Shown here piece by piece: positions 1 to 7,168 of a DNA stretch of 9,892 nucleotides. The position numbers were made by a program, and so were the translations under genes. Position 1 is the first letter of the stretch; each line of letters starts with the position of its first letter. This DNA comes from UBA5359 sp028699365 [NCBI: bacterium] (GTDB lineage Bacteria > UBP13 > UBA5359), in NCBI GenBank assembly GCA_028699365.1, contig JAQVUQ010000071.1, positions 1-9,892 on the forward strand, in the 5' to 3' direction. The notes beneath the pieces are model-generated. The model saw only the letters and a program-made list of their open reading frames with translations, was not told the DNA's origin and searched no databases.

Positions 1-693
1 GAAATGGATCGGGTTTACAATGATATGCTTGGAAACGACGATCAGATGTGCGGTTACTGGGAGATGGACGAAGATGCCTGGGGTGGAGCTGCCAGAGATG
101 TACGAGATTCCTCCGGTAACGGCAGCCATGGCCTTGCTATGAACAGTGTTAATACTGTTTCCGGCGGTATATCCGGTAGAGCCGGCTTATTTGATGGGTA
201 TGATGATGCTGTTAATCTTGGAGATGTGTCCTCTCTTGAGATAACTGGCGATATGACAATTAGTGCCTGGATCAAGAGCACGGCAGCGAGCAGTAACCTT
301 AACTTAATCAGAAAATGGAATACGTCTCTTAGCCAAGGCTGGATGTTCAGTATACCGTGGGGTTATCTGAAACTGATATATAATGAAAGCTCAGGTGTAA
401 ATAAGTATGTCAGTTCCAATATTACCAGTTACCTGGATGGCAACTGGCATCAGGTGGCATCTGTAAAATCAGGAACAAACCCGATGAAGTTATATGTAGA
501 CGGAACTGAGGTATCCAGTTACTCTCATCAGGATAACGGTAGTACAATGACAGTCGGTACGGGGCAATATGCGATGTTGGGTTATCCTAATCAATATGGC
601 GGTCCCTTTAGCGGCCAGATTGATGCTGTTAGGGTATACAACAAAGCGCTGTCCGCTTCGGAAATCATGGAGATTTACAATCGTGAGTGGTAA
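1..693 (+). CDS. LamG/concanavalin A-like jellyroll domain protein, C-terminal part (5' end outside window)
   Basis: The reading frame is open to the first base of the window (GAA, then an ATG at 4), so this is probably the C-terminal part of a longer protein rather than a complete gene; the start is unknown. Residues about 18-229, counted from the ATG at 4, look like one LamG-like jellyroll domain (Laminin_G_3 type). The usual landmarks are there: YWEMDEDA near 18-25, DSSGNGSHG at 35-43, DMTISAWIK at 83-91, GNWHQVASV at 146-154, KLYVDGTEV at 162-170 and FSGQIDAVRVYNKALSASEI at 202-221. The protein ends right after the domain. Such domains usually sit on secreted or surface proteins that bind glycans or other ligands; the ligand cannot be read from sequence. 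It is the only plus-strand gene and looks AT-richer than the minus-strand genes. The domain call is firm; the function is unknown. Confidence 0.8.
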   Translation, partial: EMDRVYNDMLGNDDQMCGYWEMDEDAWGGAARDVRDSSGNGSHGLAMNSVNTVSGGISGRAGLFDGYDDAVNLGDVSSLEITGDMTISAWIKSTAASSNLNLIRKWNTSLSQGWMFSIPWGYLKLIYNESSGVNKYVSSNITSYLDGNWHQVASVKSGTNPMKLYVDGTEVSSYSHQDNGSTMTVGTGQYAMLGYPNQYGGPFSGQIDAVRVYNKALSASEIMEIYNREW

Positions 694-721
694 TTAGTTA
701 CCTATAACAGGCGTAGACGCA

Positions 722-767
722 CTGCCTCCTGTTCGCGGGACCTCTGTGACCTGTGAGCAGGAGGCAG
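722..767. repeat. Inverted repeat downstream of the LamG gene
   Basis: CTGCCTCCTG at 722-731 is perfectly complementary to CAGGAGGCAG at 758-767, a 10-base stem with a 26-base loop. It begins 28 bases after the LamG stop codon. No T-run follows on the plus strand, so it is not a textbook intrinsic terminator, although it could act as a 3' stem-loop for the LamG transcript. Confidence 0.5.
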
Positions 768-826
768 CGATTAACAATTGGATTAAAGCACGTGTGCGGC
801 GTCCAGATTACTGGCAATATCACAGC

Positions 827-860
827 CCAATCTTGCTTAACAGATATTAAGCAAGATTGG
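827..860 (-). terminator. Perfect 14-base stem-loop just after marC; terminator-like, possibly bidirectional
   Basis: CCAATCTTGCTTAA at 827-840 and TTAAGCAAGATTGG at 847-860 are perfect reverse complements separated by the 6-base loop CAGATA. The stem begins 5 bases past the stop codon of the minus-strand marC gene and lies between two convergent genes. Position and symmetry fit a shared transcription stop or mRNA 3'-end hairpin. A clear U-tract is missing on either strand, and the stem is only moderately GC-rich, so intrinsic termination is inferred rather than shown. Confidence 0.55.
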
Positions 861-865
861 ATTTA

Positions 866-1513
866 TCACTTCCCCAGGATATGTGCCGCAGTCATCCATT
901 GCGACAGCCCGTTCAGCATCATATCCGCCCCTATGGCCGCTACGAAAAGCCCGGTTATTCTCACCAGCGGTCCCAGCAGCTTCCACGAATCCAGGAATTT
1001 CCCCAGCCGCACCGAATAGACCATTACCAACAGGTTGATTCCTGCTGCCAGGAACAGCGCAACGGTTATCGGCGCCGGCCCGTAGTAAGCCGTTTTGGAA
1101 ATAGCGGCCGTTATAGTCGCCGGTCCTGCTATAAGCGGCATGGCAATCGGAACACACGAGATGTCCTGAAGGTTCATGCCGGATTTCATCTCGAAGAACT
1201 CGCCGTTCTGCAGCGCATGCAGCCCGACCATGAAAAGAACCGCACCGCCGGCCAGCCGCAGGGAGTATATCTCTATCTGAAAGAGGCTGCGCATAATGAA
1301 CGTTCCCGCCAGGGCAAAGACCACCAGCGTGACCAGGCCGATCAGATTGGAACGCACGGCCAGTCGTCGTAATTCCAACTTATTCATATCATTGCGTAGT
1401 GAGAAACAGACGCCTATCTTGCTGACAGGGTTGATGAGAACTATAAAGAGAAGTAGATTGCGAATGACCTCATCTACGAAGCCGCCGCCTGCCAATTGTG
1501 GTAAAACAAACAT
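866..1513 (-). CDS. MarC family integral membrane protein
   Basis: The 215-residue length is usual for MarC/UPF0056 proteins. About six membrane segments can be seen, near residues 16-36, 56-73, 82-101, 118-138, 146-167 and 181-204. Family landmarks include INP at 27-29 in the first segment, PLIAGPATIT at 126-135 in a re-entrant-like stretch, and RITGLFVAAIGADMMLNGL at 185-203 near the C-terminus. MarC proteins are inner-membrane proteins. Despite the name they are not established multiple-antibiotic-resistance determinants in E. coli, and their substrate is unknown. The ATG at 1513 is the only reasonable start, because an in-frame TAG lies at 1538-1540; no good ribosome binding site precedes it (a GGGGAG stretch is about 27 bases away). 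It follows murF-alr by 75 bases in the same direction and may be read from that transcript. A perfect hairpin lies 5 bases after its stop. Confidence 0.88.
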   Translation of the reverse strand: MFVLPQLAGGGFVDEVIRNLLLFIVLINPVSKIGVCFSLRNDMNKLELRRLAVRSNLIGLVTLVVFALAGTFIMRSLFQIEIYSLRLAGGAVLFMVGLHALQNGEFFEMKSGMNLQDISCVPIAMPLIAGPATITAAISKTAYYGPAPITVALFLAAGINLLVMVYSVRLGKFLDSWKLLGPLVRITGLFVAAIGADMMLNGLSQWMTAAHILGK

Positions 1514-1588
1514 AAATATAACGCACCCGAAACGATTCTACTCCCCTCTTCCTGCGATGGCAAGCAGCATCGGATCGGTTGTCCGTGC

Positions 1589-4132
1589 TTATTTCCCCAC
1601 AAAGATGCGTTGAACGCGTGGCCCAAGCCGGGCCAGCAATTCGTAGACTATGGTGCCGGAGAGGCCTGCGGCAATTTCCGGACGCAGTATATGGCCGTTA
1701 TGCTTACCGTATATGAGCACATCCGAGCCGATGCGGGCATCCTCTATGCCGTTGATGTCTATCATGGCCGAGTCCATCGAGATGCGGCCGATAATATCGG
1801 CCTTGCGGCCGTTTACCAGCACATACCCTCTGTTGGACAGATGAACCGGCAATCCGTCATGATATCCCATCGGGATTACCCCGGTGGTAAAGCCGTCGTA
1901 AGGCACGACAAATGTGCCGCCGTAGCCGATCCTGTCGCCTCGCCTGTATCTTTGGATGACCGCTATCCGGCTGAGCAGCGTCACGGCTAAATCCAGTTGA
2001 AGACTTTCCTCAACCGCCGGTCCCGGATAGAGGCCGTAAAGCCCCAGGCCGATGCGGACCATGTCGAAACGTCCTTCAGGAAAACGGACCGCTCCTGCAG
2101 TGGCGGCTGCATGGCAGGTAAGATCCGTCAGGTCCAGGGCACGCAATTGATCGATGACTTCCCCGAAACGAAGAATCTGCATGCGGGTAAATTCGTCCTG
2201 GGCCGGATCGTCGGCACAGGCAAAATGAGTTGCCAGGCCTGTGATCCTCAGACTGCGATGCGACATGACCAGCCGGGCAAAATCAACGATCTCATCCGGT
2301 TTAACGCCCAGGCGTCCCATGCCGGTATCGACTTTAAGGTGAACATCCACCGTTTGCCCGCTGTTCTCCGCCGCCTCGGCTAACGAGGCGGCCAATTCGG
2401 CAGAATATATTACGGGGGTCAGATGATGCCTGACGGCTTTATACACCTCATCCTGCGTACAGAGCATCACCAGTATGGGCAGGTCCACCCCGGCCGTCCT
2501 GAGGGTCATGCCTTCATCGGCCGTGGATACGCCCAACAGATCCAGGCCTAGCTCCTGCAGCTCTCTGGAGAGACTCACCAGGTCGCTGCCGTATGCCAGG
2601 GCCTTGACCATTCCCAGTATTTTACAATCCGGTCCCACCAGACGACGGAATCGGGATATGTTCTCCGACAGAGCTACAATATCTACAATTAAACGATTGT
2701 AGGCCATGGCATCAACGGTCTCACGCGCGACCCGGTCTATCCCGGTGCCGCTCGGGCCCTTGAAAAGGACTTTATCGCCGCTGCGCAGATGCGGCCTCAG
2801 ATTACTTGCCAGGTTATCCGTGCCTTGATACCGTAAGACGCGGCCGGCCGGATAAGCGGCTCTAAACGCCTCTTCAGTCACATCGAGTTCCTCATCAAGC
2901 TCCGTCCCGCCTACAAGAACAAGCAGCTCGACGCCGTGCCGGGCAGCCATTTCGCCGATATGGTAATGCTCGCGCTGCTCCAGTTGGCCCAGGTTCTGCA
3001 TGCCCCCGAATACAAAGACACTGCGATCCCCCTGACGTATCAAATGCGCTTGTGAACGAAGCGCCGACTGTACCGAGATAGGATCTGCGCTGCACGAATC
3101 GTTAATGAGGGTTATACCTGCCGGAGAACGCCATATTTCCATTCTGGTGTGTGCCGGCTCATGTGCCTGAAGCGCGCGGACGACATCGTTTTCATCAGCG
3201 CCCAATAAACAGGCGGCGCATATCGCAGCCTCTATATCCGAGGCTATCTCTGCTGAAAAAGTCCGGATCAGAACGTTATGGACAGCGCCGGATGGAAACC
3301 GGACATCGAGCACGATGCCGTCGACAGCGTTGTGCTGTTTGTAGATAAACGGCAATTCCTCGTTCTCCCTGCCGTAGCGATATACACGACAATTCAATTC
3401 GGCCGGCAATTCATCGATATCATAGGGGCAGCCTCCCGTGGCCGTCCAATTATGCGGAATAAGCACCCAGCCGTCGGGACCGATATTCTTAAACAGATTG
3501 AGCTTCTCCCGGGCAATAGTCTCACACGTGCCGAAACCAGCTATATGCGCCATACCTATGTTGGTCAGAATACCGTAATCCGGTTTCAGGATCGCTTCCA
3601 GAGAGGACATCTCACCGGGTTGAGAGACGCCGGCCTCGATAACAGCCATATCAACCGTGTCAGGAAGGCGAAGAACGGATAAGGGAACGCCTAGCTGGCT
3701 GTTATGACTGCCCTGACTTCCGCTGACCAGATAAGAATACTGCAGAGCCTGTATCAGCGCGTCCTTGACGATTGTCTTGCCGTTACTGCCGGTAACGGCT
3801 ATGAGGTGCCCGGAAAGCCTGGTTCTCCACCAGGCAGCCAGACGTTGCAACGCTGCAAGAGGATCGTCTACGAATATTATCGGTTTCTCCTGAAGGCCGG
3901 CAAGCACGTCTCTATTATCGGAAGACGCCACAGCGGCAACGGCTCCATTACAGAAAGCATCCTCGATAAACCTGTGGCCATCGGTTCTGCTCCCCTGAAG
4001 CGAGAAGAATACGGCACCGTTACCGATTCGTCTGGAATCTATGGTTATCGTTCGGATATCCTCCGCGGCCAACCGTCCATGCAGTTCACCGCCGATGATG
4101 CCCGCCAGTTCAACTAAGGAAATCGACTTCAT
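1589..4132 (-). CDS. murF-alr: Bifunctional UDP-MurNAc-tripeptide:D-Ala-D-Ala ligase (MurF) / alanine racemase (Alr)
   Basis: This 847-residue fusion combines two peptidoglycan-precursor enzymes. Residues 1 to about 470 are a MurF ligase, which adds D-Ala-D-Ala to the UDP-MurNAc-tripeptide using ATP. Landmarks are DSRRIGNGAVFFSLQG at 32-47, the ATP loop GSNGKT at 115-120, NSQLGVPLSVL at 144-154, EAGVSQPGEM at 166-175, TNIGMAH at 190-196, K210 and KGPSGTG at 458-464. Residues about 478-847 are a PLP-dependent alanine racemase: PLP lysine K510 in MVKALAYG, KVDTGMGRLG at 600-609, RIGLGLYG at 693-700, catalytic tyrosine Y737 in GYGGTF, and SMDSAMID at 785-792. Both halves appear full length and keep their main catalytic residues. 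Two motifs drift: MurF has NDSCSADP (344-351) where NDSYNANP is usual, and Alr has HAAATAG (674-680) where an ANSA-type motif is usual. The ATG overlaps the kinase stop as ATGA, implying coupled translation. Such fusions are known, best from Bacteroidota. Confidence 0.95.
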   Translation of the reverse strand: MKSISLVELAGIIGGELHGRLAAEDIRTITIDSRRIGNGAVFFSLQGSRTDGHRFIEDAFCNGAVAAVASSDNRDVLAGLQEKPIIFVDDPLAALQRLAAWWRTRLSGHLIAVTGSNGKTIVKDALIQALQYSYLVSGSQGSHNSQLGVPLSVLRLPDTVDMAVIEAGVSQPGEMSSLEAILKPDYGILTNIGMAHIAGFGTCETIAREKLNLFKNIGPDGWVLIPHNWTATGGCPYDIDELPAELNCRVYRYGRENEELPFIYKQHNAVDGIVLDVRFPSGAVHNVLIRTFSAEIASDIEAAICAACLLGADENDVVRALQAHEPAHTRMEIWRSPAGITLINDSCSADPISVQSALRSQAHLIRQGDRSVFVFGGMQNLGQLEQREHYHIGEMAARHGVELLVLVGGTELDEELDVTEEAFRAAYPAGRVLRYQGTDNLASNLRPHLRSGDKVLFKGPSGTGIDRVARETVDAMAYNRLIVDIVALSENISRFRRLVGPDCKILGMVKALAYGSDLVSLSRELQELGLDLLGVSTADEGMTLRTAGVDLPILVMLCTQDEVYKAVRHHLTPVIYSAELAASLAEAAENSGQTVDVHLKVDTGMGRLGVKPDEIVDFARLVMSHRSLRITGLATHFACADDPAQDEFTRMQILRFGEVIDQLRALDLTDLTCHAAATAGAVRFPEGRFDMVRIGLGLYGLYPGPAVEESLQLDLAVTLLSRIAVIQRYRRGDRIGYGGTFVVPYDGFTTGVIPMGYHDGLPVHLSNRGYVLVNGRKADIIGRISMDSAMIDINGIEDARIGSDVLIYGKHNGHILRPEIAAGLSGTIVYELLARLGPRVQRIFVGK

Positions 4133-5106
4133 GACAACGCAGCCTCCAGCATTCCTTCAACTTCAGCTCTCGTCGGCAGGGACGGAATTACGCCCCGTTC
4201 AGTGGTTACCAGTGCGCCGACGGCATTGGCCAGACGCAGTATCCGGTAATAATCATCTTGTTCCAGATCGCATATGCCTCTTCCCTGTTTCAGAAACGGC
4301 ACCAGGCCGGACAGGACGCCGGCCGCAAAAGCGTCTCCGGCACCTGTAGTATCGACAACATCGACTTTGAAGCCGGGAACCCGGCCGCTGACGGCGGCAG
4401 TCTTGTAATAACTGCCTGCGGCACCCAGAGTTACCGTTACCAGCTTTACTCCCATCTCCAGGACTGCGTCGCAGCCCCTGTCACGGTCTTCATGTCCGGT
4501 GATAAATGTCAGTTCCTCAGTGCTTACCTTGATGAGATGCGCACCCGTTACGGCCTCTCGCGCGCCTGCTCTGGCATCTTCAGCATCCGGCCAGAGAGAG
4601 AGTCTGATATTAGGATCATAGGATATGACGGCATCGGCAGAGGCTGCCGTCTGTCGGGCAACCCATGTAGCCGTTCTGTTCGGCTCGGTTATGAGTGATA
4701 TGGAGCCGTGATGGAATATCCGGCAGTCAGCCAGATAACCGGCATCTATATCGCTTTCAGCTAAAAACATGTCGGCGCTGGGATTTCTATAGAAGACGAA
4801 ATCCCGTTCACCTTCGCCCATCAGGGAGACGAAGGCCAGTGCCGTCCGGGCACTCTCTTCCGACAGCATACAGGAGGTATCCACGCCTTCATCAGAGAGC
4901 GTGCGACGCAGGAAATCGCCGAACGGATCTGCTCCCACCTTACCGATGAAACCGGCGCTGTTTCCCAGCCTGGCCAGGGCTACGGCAACATTGGCAGGCG
5001 CTCCGCCTGCGGCACGAACAAACCCCGGAGCCTCGGCCAGGGAGACCCCCGATTGGGTCGATACCAGATCTATCAACGCTTCACCCAGAGTCACTATATC
5101 AGGCAT
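4129..5106 (-). CDS. PfkB-family carbohydrate kinase, fructokinase-like
   Basis: This is a complete 325-residue ribokinase/PfkB sugar kinase, cytosolic, transferring phosphate from ATP to a sugar. Both family signatures are present: GGAPANVAVALARLG at 34-48 and DTTGAGDAFAAGVLSG at 252-267, with D258 as the expected catalytic base and GAGD forming the anion hole. The N-terminal GEALIDLV (8-15), the YRNPSADM stretch (106-113) and YDPNIR (163-168) resemble bacterial fructokinases, so fructose to fructose-6-phosphate is the likeliest reaction; related kinases accept other ketoses or modified sugars, and specificity cannot be settled here. The ATG at 5106 has a near-perfect Shine-Dalgarno (AGGAGGTG, 5 bases upstream). 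Its stop overlaps the murF-alr start by 4 bases, so the two are probably translated together. The 140-base upstream spacer with tandem repeats may start a separate transcript from the flavoprotein unit. Confidence 0.9.
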   Translation of the reverse strand: MPDIVTLGEALIDLVSTQSGVSLAEAPGFVRAAGGAPANVAVALARLGNSAGFIGKVGADPFGDFLRRTLSDEGVDTSCMLSEESARTALAFVSLMGEGERDFVFYRNPSADMFLAESDIDAGYLADCRIFHHGSISLITEPNRTATWVARQTAASADAVISYDPNIRLSLWPDAEDARAGAREAVTGAHLIKVSTEELTFITGHEDRDRGCDAVLEMGVKLVTVTLGAAGSYYKTAAVSGRVPGFKVDVVDTTGAGDAFAAGVLSGLVPFLKQGRGICDLEQDDYYRILRLANAVGALVTTERGVIPSLPTRAEVEGMLEAALS

Positions 5107-5111
5107 ATGAG

Positions 5112-5119
5112 CACCTCCT
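5112..5119 (-). promoter_or_regulatory. Strong ribosome binding site of the PfkB kinase gene
   Basis: On the minus strand AGGAGGTG is followed by 5 bases and the ATG at 5106. It is close to a full anti-16S match and fixes the kinase start. As murF-alr overlaps the kinase stop, it may also set the supply of ribosomes for the fusion gene. Confidence 0.85.
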
Positions 5120-5128
5120 ATGTCAGCT

Positions 5129-5173
5129 ATTTAGCTTTTAGGCTTTTAGCTTTTAGGCTTTTAGCTTTTTAGT
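5129..5173. repeat. Three 15-base AT-rich tandem repeats upstream of the kinase
   Basis: Three consecutive 15-base units of the form TTTTAGCTTTTAGGC occupy 5129-5143, 5144-5158 and 5159-5173; the first and last differ slightly. They lie in the 140-base gap between the flavoprotein stop and the kinase start, ending about 10 bases before the kinase ribosome binding site as read on the minus strand. Copy number could change by slippage and alter the leader. No promoter is clear within them. Confidence 0.85.
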
Positions 5174-5222
5174 AGTATTCATGCAGGTTATTCTGCCTAT
5201 ACGTTCTTTTCGTTCTCCTAAA

Positions 5223-5238
5223 CCGCTTAACCGCTTAA
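5223..5238. repeat. Two tandem copies of CCGCTTAA
   Basis: The octamer CCGCTTAA occurs at 5223-5230 and again at 5231-5238, directly abutting, about 9 bases past the stop of the flavoprotein gene. It is a second, independent short tandem repeat in the same spacer. The function is unknown. Confidence 0.75.
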
Positions 5239-5246
5239 CTGCTGCT

Positions 5247-6485
5247 TCAAGTTGATGCAGCAGACATACCTGCCAGCCAGCCGGTCGAAAATGCCGCCTG
5301 GAGATTGTAGCCGCCGGTCGGTCCGTCGATATCGATAACTTCACCGGCAAAGTAAAGGCCCGGCAGCAGGCGCGATTCCATCGTCAGAGGATCTATCTCC
5401 TTTGTCGGTATGCCGCCGGCCGTCACGATGGCTTCATCAAGCGGCCGTACGGACGAAATGACGAAACGCAGATCCTTCAACTGGTGCATCAGCCCGCGTC
5501 TCTCTTCAGCGCTTACATGGCTGATCATCTTATCGGCATCCAGCTTGCAGAGCATCATGAATACCGGCACCAGCCTGGCAGGCAGCAGCGTTCTCAGATA
5601 ACTCTTTATCGTCTGCCGGCCGATCATCTCTCTGATAAGCCTCTGTTCAAGCTCCTGCTCCGGTATGGCCGGCTTGAGATCAATGGAAATGACAACGTCC
5701 TCCCCTGCCGCCAGATGCGGCACCACCAGCCTGGACAACGTCAGGATTATCGGACCGGAGAGGCCGTCGGCGGTAAAGACCATTTCACCGGTCTCCGAAG
5801 CGGACGCATGACCGTTCAATATTGCAGTGGCTCGTACATTACGAAGACTTATGCCTTCCAGATCCCTGACAAATCTTTCCTGAGCAACCAGTGGAACAAG
5901 TGAAGGCGTCGGAACGGCAACAGTATGTCCAACCGATGCAGCCAGGCCGTATCCGTCACCCGTCGAGCCTGTTCTGGGATAAGAGGCGCCTCCGGTGGCC
6001 AGGATGACCCTGTCCGCTTCGATGGTGCCGCCTGTTATCTTTATACCTGCCAGCGTCGATTCACGCATGAGCAAGCCCGTACAGCGGCTTCCGGTCCTGA
6101 GTTCGACACCGGCTCTCTTCGTCCAGGACAGCAGCGCAGCCAGAACGTCGGCGGCCTTGTCGCCGGCAGGGAAGAGCCTCCCCCCTCGCTCCACCTTGAC
6201 CTGCACACCGTTGTCCTCAAGGACCTCGATGAGGTCTTCCCTGAAGAATCTGGAGAAGGCTCTGTAAAGAAAACGTCCGTCCGGTGCAAAGGCCTGCACG
6301 AACTCCTTGACCGACGCGGTGTTGGATATATTGCACCGCCCCTTGCCGGTAATGAGCAGCTTCGCTCCGGGACTGGAATTGCGTTCCACCAGGCGAACGG
6401 AAGCCCCCATCCTGGCGGCGCTGCCGGCAGCCAGAAGGCCGGCCGGCCCGGCACCAACGACCAGAACTTTTATCAGACGGCTCAC
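5247..6485 (-). CDS. BaiN/RdsA (HI0933) family NAD(P)/FAD-dependent oxidoreductase
   Basis: This is a 412-residue flavoprotein of normal family length. The N-terminal Rossmann fold for FAD is visible as VVGAGPAGLLAAGSAA (9-24), followed by the HI0933 landmarks KLLITGKGRCNISN (42-55), GRLFPAGDKAADV (102-114), ILATGGASYPRTGSTGDGYG (161-180), TADGLSGPIIL (238-248) and a C-terminal FAD-contact block FAGEVIDIDGPTGGYNLQAA (379-398). Members are cytosolic. BaiN itself was described as acting on bile-acid intermediates in gut clostridia, but most homologues, this one included, have no proven substrate, so that reaction should not be copied over. The start is a GTG whose GTGA overlaps the stop of the lipoprotein gene by 4 bases, strong evidence for coupled translation. 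A 7-base inverted repeat (5239-5245 with 5257-5263) spans its stop codon; it is probably incidental. Confidence 0.9.
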   Translation of the reverse strand: MSRLIKVLVVGAGPAGLLAAGSAARMGASVRLVERNSSPGAKLLITGKGRCNISNTASVKEFVQAFAPDGRFLYRAFSRFFREDLIEVLEDNGVQVKVERGGRLFPAGDKAADVLAALLSWTKRAGVELRTGSRCTGLLMRESTLAGIKITGGTIEADRVILATGGASYPRTGSTGDGYGLAASVGHTVAVPTPSLVPLVAQERFVRDLEGISLRNVRATAILNGHASASETGEMVFTADGLSGPIILTLSRLVVPHLAAGEDVVISIDLKPAIPEQELEQRLIREMIGRQTIKSYLRTLLPARLVPVFMMLCKLDADKMISHVSAEERRGLMHQLKDLRFVISSVRPLDEAIVTAGGIPTKEIDPLTMESRLLPGLYFAGEVIDIDGPTGGYNLQAAFSTGWLAGMSAAST

Positions 6486-7162
6486 TTGAAGAGCGATGCC
6501 GGCGGCTTGGCAGTGGCCTTGAGCCGCAGAGAACCTTTAGAAATATCTATATCCGTTATGTTCATCGGAAAAGCGAACTTGGAGAGATCCAGTATCGGGT
6601 TGACACCGTCCAGCAACCGTCTGATCGATGCGTCGTCGCCGTATGATTTATTGGGAACGAGAACAAGCCTGTTCTCCCTGTCGACGTCCAGCTTGCCGAT
6701 CACGCTTTGACGGTCGCCGTTGCGCAACATCGTCAGCGTGACCAGATCCTTGTCAAGATTGATCTCCAATCCGGGCAAATCCTTTCTCTCGCGACGGGCA
6801 AAAGTGCTGAGCGCATTCTCGTCTATATCCATTCTGATATATGATTTGCCGACTGAGGAGAGCTTGCGTCCGGTAATGTTATAACGAATGTCGTTGATAT
6901 CGATACACACATAGTCGGCGATCAAATCCCCTCCGATATCCACCTTGTTTCCGGTTACCGTAAGCTTGTCTACCTTTCCCTGGGCCAGTTTGTATTGCGG
7001 AGATGTCTCCAGTTTAACATCATACCTGGCGGCTTTACCTACTTTCTCCTGCAACGCCTGCTTCAGTTTGGCCGCCACCGTCTCGTTGATGTTGGTACAT
7101 CCTGCCAGCATGATGGCGACCGCCGCCAGCAATAGCAGCAGCGCACGCCTGCCTCTGAACAT
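6482..7162 (-). CDS. LmeA-like (DUF2993) family lipoprotein
   Basis: The 226-residue product starts with a lipoprotein signal: basic MFRGRR, a hydrophobic stretch at 7-19 and a lipobox LAGC with the lipid-bearing cysteine at C22. It should be exported and anchored in a membrane. The mature part is rich in alternating hydrophobic beta-strand patterns typical of DUF2993/LmeA proteins, for example VDKLTVTGNKVDIGGDLIAD (64-83), LEINLDKDLVTLTMLRNGD (131-149) and FPMNITDIDISKGSLRLKAT (198-217). These proteins are thought to have a lipid-binding beta fold; LmeA of mycobacteria affects lipomannan maturation, but no such role can be transferred. The ATG is preceded by AAAGGAG inside the last codons of the SIS gene, which ends 6 bases upstream; the 3' end overlaps the flavoprotein start. 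Family assignment is by overall pattern and less certain than the lipoprotein call. Confidence 0.72.
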   Translation of the reverse strand: MFRGRRALLLLLAAVAIMLAGCTNINETVAAKLKQALQEKVGKAARYDVKLETSPQYKLAQGKVDKLTVTGNKVDIGGDLIADYVCIDINDIRYNITGRKLSSVGKSYIRMDIDENALSTFARRERKDLPGLEINLDKDLVTLTMLRNGDRQSVIGKLDVDRENRLVLVPNKSYGDDASIRRLLDGVNPILDLSKFAFPMNITDIDISKGSLRLKATAKPPASLFK

Positions 7163-7168
7163 AATGAG

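Noticed and set aside
857-1372. Plus-strand open frame opposite marC (171 codons)
   Set aside because: The composition is rich in Q, R and H as expected for an antisense shadow of a membrane protein; it has no motif or ribosome binding site.
5153-5181. Short leader peptide (MNTTKKLKA) upstream of the kinase
   Set aside because: It has nine codons made mostly from the tandem repeat, no good ribosome binding site and no attenuator structure.
5239-5263. 7-base inverted repeat over the flavoprotein stop codon as a terminator
   Set aside because: It has an 11-base loop, overlaps coding sequence and has no U-tract; more likely incidental.
5925-6710. Long plus-strand open frame opposite the flavoprotein and lipoprotein genes (261 codons)
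   Set aside because: It is antisense to two well-supported coding genes, shows no family motif, and its length is explained by GC-biased codon positions of the opposite strand.
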